Part shown: positions 50,757 through 61,100 of the stretch, in pieces
Layout of the letters: the number at the start of each line of letters is the position of its first letter
Numbering within the stretch: position 1 is the stretch's first letter
Assembly: GCF_020536995.1 (NCBI RefSeq)
Contig: NC_068359.1
Location: 82,412,930-82,476,929 of the forward strand
Length of the DNA stretch: 64,000 bases
Source: Dreissena polymorpha
Lineage: Eukaryota > Mollusca > Bivalvia > Myida > Dreissenidae
Reading direction: 5' to 3'
Position numbers and translations under genes: made by a program
The notes under the pieces: model-generated
What the model saw: only the letters and a program-made list of their open reading frames with translations
Database searches by the model: none
What the model was told of the DNA's origin: nothing

Positions 50757-51752
50757 AGAACAAGAGCCCTAAGGTGCTCAACTGTGACCAGAAGTAACTA
50801 AACTATTCTGAGAGGGTGTAGTTTAGAATAATAAATGAACTTAATGAAAAATATGTAATTTGTAGACAAATTATTATTTATAAACTTGACTTTGCTTATC
50901 ATTACAGCAAATGTTTTGACAAACTTTAAACAAGATGTGTTTGTGAAACACAATGTCCCCCTATATGACGTTTGACCTTGTAGGATGACCTTGACCCTTC
51001 ACCACTCAAAATGTGCAGCTCCATGAGATACACATGCATTTCAAATATAAAATTGCTAGCTTCAATATTGCAGAAGTGACATTACATGATCAATTTTGAC
51101 CCATATATTTGACCTTGAAGGATGACCTTGACCTTTCACCACTAAAAATGTGCAGCTCAATGAGATACACATTTATGCCAAATATCAAGTTGCTATCTTC
51201 AATATAGAAAAAGTATTCATAAAATAAGCGATTTGGGCCACATATATTCGACCTCTGACCTTGAAGGATGACCTTGACCTTTCACCACTCAAAATGTGCA
51301 GATCCATGAGATACACATGCATGCCAAATATCAAGTTGCTATCTTCAATATTGCAAAAGTATAATAAAATGAGCGATTTTGGACACATATATTTGACATC
51401 TGACCATGAAGGATGAACTTAACCTTTCACCACTCAAATTGTGCAGCTCAATGAGATACACATGCATGCCAAATATCAAGTTGCTATCTTGAATATTGAA
51501 ATACTGCAAAAGTGTACATTAAATGAGCGATTTTGACCCATATATTTGTCCTTTGACCTTGAAAGATGACCTTGACCTTTCACCACTCAAAATGTGCAGC
51601 TCCATGAGATACATATGCATGCAAAATATCAAGTTCCTATCATCAATATTGCAAAAGTTATTGCAAATGTTAAAGTTGGCGCAAACCAACCAACCAACAG
51701 ACAGGGCAAAAACAATATGTCCCCCACTACTATAGTGGGGGACATAAAAAAG
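50757..51752 (-). repeat. Modular repeats, AAACAAGATGTG...GGGGGACATAAAA family
   Basis: A short end fragment (ACAAGAGCCCTAAGGTGC, 50,760) precedes a full copy from about 50,932. The copy opens AAACAAGATGTGTTTGTG and AAACACAATGTCCCC. About five units of roughly 150 bases follow, each with GAAGGATGACCTTGACC, TTTCACCACTC and TGCATGCCAAATATCAAG. It ends ACCAACCAACAGACAGG and TGTCCCCCACTACTATAGTG. GTCCCCCACTA / TAGTGGGGGAC is a perfect terminal stem. Confidence 0.8.
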
Positions 51753-52640
51753 GAACACAATTTTAAATGCAACTTCCAGTGTTTACAAGCTTTTTTTAAT
51801 TTGACATTTTGACCCACTTTTTGACGTTATGTGATCCAGTTTCAAAGTCAGCTGAGATTACATTGGGCCAAATGCTCTGATCATCTTTCATGAAAAATGC
51901 ACATAAAAAAGGCCAATTGTGTGTTAACAAGGTTCTACTCTAGCACATAAGAAAAACTGTCATGTCCACTGGCAGCCATGTTAGTCTACAAACCGGAACC
52001 AGTTACAAACTCGACAACTGAGCTATCATTAGAATAAATATTCTGACCAAAATTTATGGAGATATGGCTAAAAATGTCACTTCTAGAGAATTTACAAGGT
52101 TTCATTATAGCCATATAAAGACAATTGCCTCGTGCTCTAGTGGATATGTTTTTTGAATAGACATAAAAATTTCGAAACTGGACTGAGCCATCATTTGAAC
52201 AAATATTCGACCAAAATGCATGAAGATTGGAAAAAAAACAGTGACTTCACTAGTGTTCAAAAGGTTTCACTATAGCTATATAAGGAAAACTGCCCAGCCC
52301 TGTTACATACGGTCATTTATGAAGTTCCACAACTGTTGTCGTACGTTAAACAGTTTTCTAGATAGTAATTTCCCACTATTTTTTCCATCAGTGCAGCTTA
52401 TGATCAACAATTAACTAGTCACTTCCACTTTAAACCTGTCCACTGTAAACACAAGGTTTACTGTTTTGACCTTTTTATACTTTTTATTTCTTATTGCTTT
52501 TGAAACATCATCTTATATATAATGTTATAATGTTCAAATGTATCTCCAATTATATTCTACAACACCGGTTCAATACATTGAGCTGTACACTATAAATGTA
52601 GGGACTAAAATATGATGATAACATTTCTCATCTCTTCTTC
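51753..52640. repeat. Probable decayed tandem-core repeat and AT-rich sequence
   Basis: Bases 51,860-52,290 contain GTTAACAAGG, TATAGCCATATAA and GGCAGCCATG, as in the 56,515 family but very diverged. The rest shows nothing recognisable. Confidence 0.4.
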
Positions 52641-52646
52641 TTCTTG

Positions 52647-52718
52647 TCAATCACTCAAATGGAAACACTGGCCCCTGTGGTACACATTCTTTTTGATCAG
52701 CATGTTTTGTCTGCCAAA
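52647..52718 (-). CDS. Putative minus-strand terminal exon
   Basis: The acceptor is strong (TTATTATTTTTTTCAG on the minus strand). Two frames are open to a stop. One reads FGRQNMLIKKNVYHRGQCFH then LSD and stop at 52,647. The other, needing one base from the previous exon, reads WQTKHADQKECVPQGPVFPF then E and stop at 52,651. Both can join an upstream interval: phase 0 with the short form of 55,711-55,759, or one base with the long form 55,681-55,759. The frame is not decided and no family is recognised. Confidence 0.3.
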   Translation of the reverse strand, partial: FGRQNMLIKKNVYHRGQCFHLSD

Positions 52719-53126
52719 CTGAAAAAAATAATAATCACAAATAAACATTTTAAAGAGAAGTGTAATGCCCCAACACTAATCTTTAGTTTCAAAACAATTG
52801 TAATGTCCAAACAAAATTAAACTAAAATACCAAAGTGTGCAAATTCAAATGCTTTTTACTTTGAGCTAATAGAGAGAGTTATACAGACAACAAGACATTT
52901 GCACATGGTGAATACTTGTGTTATTTGGATAAGGCATTACCATAATATAGTCTGAGCAGTAGTAGGACGCAATGCATGCCTCTCCAACCGCTCAACTATT
53001 GTGACTGCTAGATGATGATTTCAGCTGAGGAGCTAAACAAAAATGAGCAAGGGCCATAGTTCTGCAAAATTTGGGCTCATACATAATTTATTCCTTTAAG
53101 ATGCCAATGTCTCCAATGTTGACTAG

Positions 53127-53510
53127 AAATGGCGCGGCAGAGACCGACGCATATCCCCACGCCGCATGTTTGACCCAGGGGCGCCCCAGGGTTGGTAATG
53201 GGGCCATGCATAGTTGACCGTATTGTCATAAGAGAAGTTCAGTATCAATTAGAAGTGAATCGGTGTAGAAATGAAGAAATTATAGTAAAAGGCAATTTTG
53301 GGTGGGCGTGGCCTATGTGGGAGGGGCACCCCAGGGTTGGTAATGGGGCCATACATAGTTGAGATTGACCGTATTGTCATAAGAGAGGTTCAGTATTAAT
53401 TTGAAGTAAATGGGTGAAGAACTTTTAAAGTTATCGAAGGATCCAGAAAAGTGTCAGACTGACAGACACAGAGCGCAAACCGTAAGTCCCTCTCCTTTTT
53501 CAAGGGTAGG
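53127..53510. repeat. Dispersed GC-richer repeat, two units (family of 19,085)
   Basis: GGCGCGGCAGAGACCGACGC opens it. GGGTTGGTAATGGGGCCAT and TTGTCATAAGAGA occur twice. It ends near GACTGACAGACACAGAGCGC and AGTCCCTCTCC. Confidence 0.65.
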
Positions 53511-53849
53511 AAACTAACAAGTTTTGATAATAATGTAAAAATAATGGTCAAAACAAGAAACTGATTGAAATACAAAGTTAGGTCGCCCAAATATTATATG
53601 CACAAACAGGGATTTCAGATATTAAAGGGATCAGGACCATGGATAATTAATAAACCCTCATGTAAATTTCATGTGAATTGCCAGCATTTAATTCTTACGT
53701 TCACCTACCATTACTTACATCAAGAGTGTCTTGGTTTGGGTCAAGCTTTCGTATATTGTTTGGAGGCATAGTGTAATAGCTGTGATATTTTAGGAATAAA
53801 ATGAACCTAAACACAAAACTGAAGCAAATCTGCACCTTTCTAGGTATAT

Positions 53850-54420
53850 TTTGACCTTTGACCTTGAAGGATGACCTTGACCTTTCACCACTCAAAATGT
53901 GCAGCTCCATGAGATACACATGCATGCCAAATATGAAGTTGCTTTCTTCAATATTGCAAAAGTTATGGCAAAATATTAAAGTTGGAGCAAACAAACCAAC
54001 AGACAGACCAACAGACAAGGGCGAAAACAATATGTCCCCCACTATAGTTCATTCCAACGCTCACGGACACTGGAACCCCGGGGAGAGTAGGAAAGCTCCA
54101 CTATATATATTTCATATATAATAGTCGAGCTAAAAACCCTATTTTACTATGATTCAAGGGCCATAACTCAGGGGTGTCTGGGTCTATTTGGCCCATTATC
54201 TAACTTGACCTAGATGTTATTGCCTTACACATTTTCATGAAGTTTGGTGAAGATCTGATGACAATTGCTAGACTATTGAACGGAAAATAATCCGGACGGA
54301 TTGACAGACGGACTTACTAACTTACAGACGGACGGATGGACTAACAAACTAAAGGACGGAGCGATTTTTATATGCCCTCAAAATCGCTGGTTCGGGGGCA
54401 TAAAAACGACATTGTATAAA
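53850..54420 (-). repeat. Modular repeat fragments
   Basis: Bases 53,850-54,046 are one unit of the 50,932 family (TGACCTTGACCTTTCACC, TGTCCCCCACTATAG). Bases 54,077-54,135 are the end of the AGCTGGACTATT family. Bases 54,140-54,415 are another family ending in GACAGACGGAC tracts and TTCGGGGGCATAAAAACG. Together they form a cluster of insertions. Confidence 0.65.
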
Positions 54421-54460
54421 ATGTATTGTATTTCTTAAACTGTATGAACTGTTATATCAT

Positions 54461-55292
54461 ACATGCAATGCGTCCCGGATTGTCCGGGACAGTCCCGGAA
54501 ATGAAGAACTTGTCCTGCTGTCCCGGAAATCTGTCAAATGTCCCTGAATTTACAAAATCCATATATACATGTACCTTATCTTAGGCTTAACTGCACCTCG
54601 AATCTGTGTATATATGCAGCGTCTCCATGACAATGCCTACCCGAATAGGCAGACTACGCTACGTGTCAAAATCGATCAATTAACAGGGGTCCTGTTATCA
54701 TATTGATTGTCTCACGTTCGCTGTCAAACCGAAAAGGCGGCATTGTTTTGGTTGTTAATTGACTTATATCTACATCGAAACAAGAGTGTAACTAATGTGT
54801 GACTGTACGGATTTTAAGTTGACGATCTACCGGTACTGTTTTGTTGTATTTGTTTTATGTGATTGGTTGTATGTATTGTGAATTGATTTGAGTTGACAAT
54901 CTAACGGTACTGTATTGTTGTATTTTTTATTATATAAATGTTATAAATGAATAAAGGCGTATCAACAACTACGCGTTACACACCGGTCTTAATAACAATA
55001 ACGCAGTGACGTCACCATCTATGTTTAGAACGCTTACACTGAAAACACATGGCCTGTATCTAGTAAAGGAACTAGTAATGTTTAATTTGACGTTGATAGA
55101 TCAAGTTTATTTCGGATAGGCTTTCGAACTTTTGCAATTAACGATGCGAAACAAAACAAAACATATCAAAAATGCATATGTCTATAAATATCGCTACATT
55201 TTATACATGTCCCGGAAAATCGGCAAAAGTCCCGGACAATTTAACACAATGTCCCGGAATTGGTCTGAAAAATTATGGCATGTATGGTTATA
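54461..55292. repeat. Repeat with TCCCGGA-rich ends
   Basis: The left end has ATACATGCAATGCGTCCCGG and ATTGTCCGGGACAGTCCCGG. The right end has GTCCCGGACAATTT, TGTCCCGGAATTGG and GGCATGTAT. ATACATGC / GCATGTAT may be short inverted ends. It looks like a non-autonomous DNA element. The interior (54,600-55,190) has no recognised coding. Confidence 0.5.
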
Positions 55293-55451
55293 TGTAATTT
55301 CCATTTTACATTATCATTACATCTTCTCACGCTAGATTGGAAGTCTCTGAACTGTTATATACAGACAGATCAATCCCTAGTTTATCTTCCAGGGATCAGA
55401 AGATGTCTTGAAATCATTATGAACTGTTCCATCATTTAAAATACTGTATGA

Positions 55452-55665
55452 AATAAATGACAAAGTTATGGCCCAGACAAACTTCAGGTTTAAAACACAA
55501 TAAGTGATCCCATGACCAAGTTTCTGACCGGGCATGATCCATATTCAAACTTGACCTATACATCATCTAGATACAATTTGTGACCAAGTTTGGGTGAAGA
55601 TCTGATGAAATTTCGGGACAGACTGACGGACCGACAAAGTGGTTCCTATATAGCCCCCATAACCA
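55452..55665 (-). repeat. Modular repeat fragment splitting a duplicated exon flank
   Basis: It contains GACAAAGTTATGGCCC, CAAACTTGACCTATACATC, AAGTTTGGGTGAAGATC and GGACAGACTGACGGACCGAC. It lies where the otherwise similar 58,320 region reads on directly from ACTGTATG to TAGTATTACC, so it inserted after that duplication. Confidence 0.55.
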
Positions 55666-55680
55666 AAAAGATAGTATTAC

Positions 55681-55759
55681 CAGCGGTTGGTTTCAATGGA
55701 AATTTCTTACCAGACAAGAGGTTTGATGCAAATTGTTGTGAGGGGAAACTGGAAAATAT
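55681..55759 (-). CDS. Putative minus-strand exon, related to 58,360-58,439
   Basis: The acceptor is ACTTTATTTTTGTTTCAG. The near donor CTG|GTAAGA gives 49 bases reading YFPVSPHNNLHQTSCL. The far donor GCTG|GTAATAC gives 79 bases reading IFSSFPSQQFASNLL then SGKKFPLKPTA. Either can splice in phase to 52,718. Exon and flanks are similar to 58,360-58,439. Neither frame resembles a protein I know. Confidence 0.3.
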
Positions 55760-56079
55760 CTGAAACAAAAATAAAGTCTTATATAATTTGAAGCGCTATA
55801 TTGTTAAGTCAAATTTTAATATTTGATAATCATAATACTGCTAGCTGTCTGATTACAGAGGAGTCTTCACAACATAATGCGTTAACAGTTTTCCTGCAAT
55901 AAGCAAACAGGACAAAATCAACAACACGAGTATTTATAATATATTCAGAGACAAAGATGATCCATCCATGTCTTTGGAAATAAACAAAGGGCATTTATTT
56001 TGGCCTCATTTTAGCCATGTTGATAAATATAATGGGTCATACTGCTTAGTGTGTTACAAGTGAAACACCATCAAAACCA

Positions 56080-56515
56080 GTGCTCCAGCTTGGCATGAAT
56101 GGAAGGGCGCAGCACCCTGCCATTCAAAGATTCCGACCTGTCAACCTTGGACACCCTTCATGCCCTTTGATGAAAATGCCGAGTTGGGAATAGGGAGTTA
56201 CAGTTGTAAGATCGTACGCGAATATCATTTGCCATTTAAAAGGAATCACGATGTTCAAACTTAACCTTTGACCTAGAAGTTGGCAAAGGGTTTGTTTTTA
56301 GTTGGTCGCATTTTAGAATTTACAGAGCATATTTTGCAAATCAGTGTGTGCTTAGAAGCCTTAGCTACGGAAAGAACCGCAACTCAATTTGCTAAGAACG
56401 ATCACCACTGCCTGTCTGCAACAGATGACAAATGATTCTGCTCTAGCAGTGAGTGTATATACCAGCTTGTAAGACGACATTGGCCAGACTTGTGTTTATC
56501 ATTAAAGTCTGTAGG
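56080..56515. repeat. Two dispersed repeat fragments
   Basis: Bases 56,080-56,180 begin CCAGTGCTCCAGCTTGGC, like the left end of the 37,400 MITE, and carry AAGGGCGCAGCACCCTGCC. Bases 56,298-56,515 are a close copy of the 18,656 family (TTTAGTTGGTCGC to CGACATTGGCCAG). Confidence 0.6.
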
Positions 56516-57545
56516 TATTTGTACCATTTTTGACCTCATCCAAGATATCATTGGGACAAATCTTCGGACAAAGTTTCATGATGATCAGACAATAAATGTG
56601 GCCTCTAGAGTGTTAACAAGGTTTTACTATATAGCCATAAAAGAACAAATGCAGAGCCCACTGGCAGCCATATTTTTTAACCAATCAGCATCATGTTTGA
56701 ACTCGTCCAAGATATTATTGGGATGAATCTTCTGACCATTTTTCATGAACATCGGAAATAAAAGTGGCCTCTAAAGTTTTAACAAGACTTTACTATAGCC
56801 ATATAATGAAAAAAATGCCCCGCCCCCTGGAAGTCGTGTTTTCCAAGCAAATGTACCCATTTTCAAACTCTTTCAAGATATCATTGAGACCAATCTTCTG
56901 ACCAAATTTCATGAAGCTTGACAATAAATGTGGCCTCTAAAGTGTTAACAAGGTTTTACTAAAGCCCTATAAGGAAAAATGCCCCGCCCCCTGGTGGCCA
57001 TGTTTTTATAGCAACCATACCCATTTTCGAACTCATTCAAGACATCATTGGGACAAATCTTCTGACCAAGTTTCATAAAGATCAGACAATAAATGTGGCC
57101 TCTAGAATGTTAACAAGGTTTTACTATAGCCATAGAAGGAAAAATGCTCTGCCCCCTGGCAGCCATGTTTTTCAACCAATCAGCATCATTTTTAAACTTG
57201 TCCAAGATATTATTGGGATGAATCTTCTGACCATGTTTCATGAAGATCCAACAATAAATGTGGCCTCTAGGGTGTTAACAAGATTTTACTATAGCCATTT
57301 ATAGCCATATTAGGAAAAATGCCCCGCCCCTTGGCAGCCATGTTTTTCAAGCAAACATAACCATTTTCAAACTCATCCAAGATATCATTGAGACCAATCT
57401 TCTGACCAAATTTCACGAAGATTGGACAATGCGGCCTCTAGAGTGGTGGCCATGTTTTTAAAGCAACCAAAACCATTTTCAAACTCATCCAACCGGCGTC
57501 ATTTTAAAACTTGTCAAAGATATTATTGGGTTGAATCTTAAGTAA
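56515..57545 (-). repeat. Tandem-core repeat, about six units of 166 bp (family of 2,995)
   Basis: AAGATATCATTGGGA-type motifs recur about every 166 bases (56,541, 56,707, 56,874, 57,038, 57,205, 57,370). Units carry TTTCATGAAGATC, AATGTGGCCTCTAGAGTG, TTAACAAGGTTTTACTATAG and ATGCCCCGCCCCCTGG. It is the inverted, expanded form of the core at 2,995-3,520, with no clear ends. Confidence 0.85.
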
Positions 57546-57998
57546 TATGCATATAATAATGGAAAAAGGGCCATTATTCTTACAAAATGCTTGATACAGT
57601 TGTCTGCTCTTCTTTATAGATTGGGGTCATGTTGGTAAATAAGTTTGCAAAATATGCAAGCAATATGTTAAGGGACGTTGAAAATATTTTAGGTGGTACG
57701 CCAACTTTAACATAGATTTATCAATAAAATGAATATTCAAAATGGTAAAGGGGCCATAATTATTACAAAAAGCTTGATAGAGTTGTCTGCTCTTGTTTAT
57801 AGGTTGGGGTCATGTTTGTTAAGAAGTATGCAAAATATGAAAGAAATATGCCAAGGGACATTGAAAATATTTGGGGTAGTACGCAAACTTTTAACATTTG
57901 CATGCTCACACTAACGCCAATGCTAAGGCTAACGCAAACGCCGGGTGAGTAGAATTACTCCACTATATAGATTTCATATATAATAGTCGAGCTAAAAA
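57546..57998 (-). repeat. Modular repeat, AGCTGGACTATT family, inverted
   Basis: Two units carry AAAAGCTTGATAGAGTTG, TTGGGGTCATGTT and GTACGCAAACTTTTAAC. They lead to AACGCCGGGTGAGTAG and CATATATAATAGTCGAGCTA. This is the complement of 36,664-37,330. Confidence 0.75.
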
Positions 57999-58359
57999 GG
58001 GTCTTTCTGTAAATCTTTAAGAGAACAAATTCAAAACTCAACAGGCCTTTTTATTATTAAATATGCTTGTTTCCATATATAATTTAAGGCCCTAAAATCA
58101 TTCAGGATATAACTTTGAAACATTTTTTACAGAAATAAAATGATCTTAAAGTTCTCTGCAATGCAAAGTAATTTTTACACACTAGATATTTAAAAAAAAA
58201 TTGTTAACTTGTCCATGCTATTCGGGCCAGCTGTGCTCTAACTGCCTATGGAAAATCTTGATTATATATATATTATATATATATACCTGTTGTGACCCTT
58301 GAGATCCTTATGAAATGTTCATAATTCACTAATAACTGTATGTAAAAAAATAGTATTAC

Positions 58360-58439
58360 CAGATAATCGGGTTCAAAAGTTATTTCTTTCAAGCCAGGAT
58401 GGTTGGTGGGAAATGTCTTCCGACGAAACTGAAAAACAT
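58360..58439 (-). CDS. Putative duplicated exon, possibly decayed
   Basis: The acceptor is TTTCTTTTTGTTTTAG and the donor CTG|GTAATAC. The sequence is clearly related to 55,681-55,759 in both exon and flanks. One frame is open throughout (VFQFRRKTFPTNHPGLKEIT then FEPDYL). The frames open in the relative carry stops here before the shared donor, and the relative's near donor is not conserved. So this is either an exon that has changed frame or a dead duplicate. Confidence 0.25.
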
Positions 58440-58724
58440 CTAAAACAAAAAGAAAGTGACTTCTTGTATAATTTGAAGCACTATTCATTTTAATACAATT
58501 GTGTTTTGACAGCCATAGTTCTGCTGAGCCTAAAAATTAAAAGTAGGTCAACAAAACACAAAATGAAATCCAATGCATCACCAAATCTTCAACATATCCA
58601 ATTAATAAAATTAATGTTTATATATAGACGGTTTTGATACATGGCACAACATCAGGGGTGTCAAATGTCCCAAATTTGAAATCCTTATGATAAAGTCTGG
58701 AGTCTGAGGCTGTAGGTCCCTTAC

Positions 58725-58782
58725 AGGTAGAGCCCCCCAAAGCCATAGTTCATTGTTCTTTTTATAGTCTTAGTTGCTATTT
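58725..58782 (-). CDS. Putative minus-strand internal exon
   Basis: The acceptor TTGCATTTTACTCACCAG and donor CCT|GTAAGG bound 58 bases. They read IATKTIKRTMNYGFGGLY plus two bases. The next codon would be completed by the first base of 55,759 or 58,439. It is short, and the family is unknown. Supported only by splice sites and phase. Confidence 0.28.
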
Positions 58783-58877
58783 CTGGTGAGTAAAATGCAA
58801 AATATTATAAGCCAGACCACCAGTAACACTCGATGTGTAATTGTCATTTTATATAAATGTTATGAAGAACATCGATA

Positions 58878-59885
58878 ACAAGGGCTGTTTGTAAAACATG
58901 CATGCCCCCCATATGGGCTGTCCGTTGTAGTGGCAGCCATTATGTGAATACGTTTTTTGTCACTGTGACCTTGACCATTGACCTAGTGACCTGAAAATCA
59001 ATAGGGATCATCTGCGAGTCATGATCAATGTACCTATGAAGTGTCATGATCCTAGGCAAAAGCATTCTTGAGTTATCATCCGGATTTTTTTTTACTGTTT
59101 CGGGTCACCGTGACCTTGACCTTTGACCTAGTGACCTGAAAATCAATATGGGTCATCTGCATGTCATGATAAATGTACCCATGAAGTTTCATGATCCTAG
59201 GCGTAAGCGTTCTTGAGTTATCATCGGAAACCATTTAACTATTTCGGGTCACCGTGCATTTGGCTTTGACATAGTTACCTCAAAATTAATAAGGGTCATC
59301 TGCGAGTCATGATCAATCTACCCATAAAGTTTCATGATCCTAGGCATATGTGTTCTTGAGTTATCATCCGGAAACCATTTTACTATTTCGGGTCACTGTG
59401 ACCTTAACATTTGACCTACTGACCTCAAAATCAATAGGGGGTCATCTGCGAGTCATGATCTATCTACCTATGAAGTTTCATGATCCTAGGCCTATGCATT
59501 TTTGAGTTACAAACCGGAAACCATTTACTATTTCGGGTCACCGTGACCTTGACCTAGTGACCTCAAAATTAATAGGGGTCATCTGCAAGTCATGATCAAT
59601 CTACCTATGAAGTTTCATGATCCTTAGCATATGCGTTCTTGAGTTATCATCCAGAAACCATTTTACTATTTCGGGTCACCATGACCTAGAGCTTTGACCT
59701 AGTGACCTCTAAATGAATAGGGATCATCTGCGAGTCATGATCTATCTTCCTATGAAGTTTCATGATCCTAGGCCTAAGCGTTCTTGAGTTATCATCCGGA
59801 AACCACCTGGTGGACGGACCGACAGACCGACCAACCGACATGTGCAAAGCAATATACCCCCTCTTCTTCGAAGGGGGGCATAATA
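58878..59885 (-). repeat. Modular repeat, TATGCCCCCC family, inverted, about six units
   Basis: It opens AACAAGGGCTGTTTGTAAAA and CATGCATGCCCCCCATATG. Units of about 140 bases carry GTGACCTTGACC, TCATCTGCGAGTCATGATC, AAGTTTCATGATCCTAGG and GTTCTTGAGTTATCATCCGG. It then has GGACGGACCGACAGACCGAC and CCCCCTCTTCTTCGAAGG, GGGGCATAAT. It is the most complete copy of this family here. Confidence 0.88.
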
Positions 59886-60229
59886 AATGTTAATCCACTA
59901 ACCTATACAGTAAAACAACTGTCCAAAAATATATCCAGATATGTCTTTTGCAAATGAAATAATATATGCACTTAGTTTGACAGCAGAAAATGGAAATTTA
60001 ATGCTACATTTTGTAGTATGTAAGATTTCTGGAAAGTAGCCAAGAGGTTAGGTCAGTTACCTTTTATGTCCGTGTCAGCGGATAACCAATCAGACAATAG
60101 TAAAACAAGGGACAAAATTGTCACAAAACCAGGTTTTCAATGTAGAAAAAAGTCTGATAGAGGGAGACAACTAAAACTGAACTGATTGTTTATAATTAAC
60201 CCCCTTTGTTTCAAAATAAATATATTTTT

Positions 60230-60625
60230 AGTTGTGGCGACCTTGACCTTGGAGATATTGACGTAATTCTAAAGTGCAATCGTCCCACGATGGTGAACAA
60301 ATATGCCAAATCATTTTTAAGTCTCACAATGAATGACATAGTTTTGGCCCGGACAAGCTCTTTTATGGCCATTTTTGACCTTTGAACTCAAAGTATGACC
60401 TTGACCTTGGATATATTGACGGTATTCTTTTGAGCGACACACCGTCTAATGATGGTGAACAAATGTGCCAAATGATTTTAAATTCTCACCAAGAACCACA
60501 ACGTTATGGCCCGGACAAGCTTGTTCCGTCCGCCCGCCAGCCGGCATTTGCCAATCTAATAACCCGTTTTTTTCTTTGGAAAACCTTGTTAAAAAGACCA
60601 GGAAAAATCCATACTAAGCGCACAT
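60230..60625. repeat. Dispersed repeat, two units of about 165 bp
   Basis: GACCTTGACCTTGGAGATAT, GATGGTGAACAAATATGCC and TATGGCCCGGACAAGC each occur twice. GTCCGCCCGCCAGCCGGC follows. Non-coding, with the same tandem-core style as its neighbours. Confidence 0.65.
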
Positions 60626-61100
60626 GCCCGGCATGCCAATGAAGCAATTACAATATTTGTTCACACCCCCTTAAAACAAATCATCGGATTTACACTGATC
60701 TAAAATTCAATCCTGAATGGCTCAAATCGGGATTTCCAAATAATCCGGACAATTAACACCCTTGCAACATGCATGGGTTGCTAAGTTACTAAATGTCCTA
60801 CATATAACAAATTCAGAATTTGTGTACCATCCCACTCACATAAATAGCAATTGCAAGATGATGTCCATTACAAACCTGTTTGTTATCATTCTGACCTTTT
60901 TGTACTTCTATAGTTTTTCAAATTTTAATGTGATTAAAGTGCAAACACCTGATTATAGAAGGTATACCTAAGATCATATTGCTTGCCATGAGTAATAATC
61001 CAACAGATTGGCTTTGTTTGTATGCCAATAGATAGAGCTTGCACATTCTTTTTCAATATGTGGTTATGGACAACTGTAAACATTACTTCATGTATTTTAA

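Noticed and set aside
53701-54042. 113-codon minus-strand frame
   Set aside because: Most of it is the start of the GGGGGACATA modular repeat, which gives the same frame at 51,519-51,758.
60061-60136. Signal-peptide-like first exon on the minus strand (KPGFVTILSLVLLLSDWLSA)
   Set aside because: A donor (AAAAG|GTAACT) follows, but there is a stop just upstream and no ATG or acceptor within the open part.
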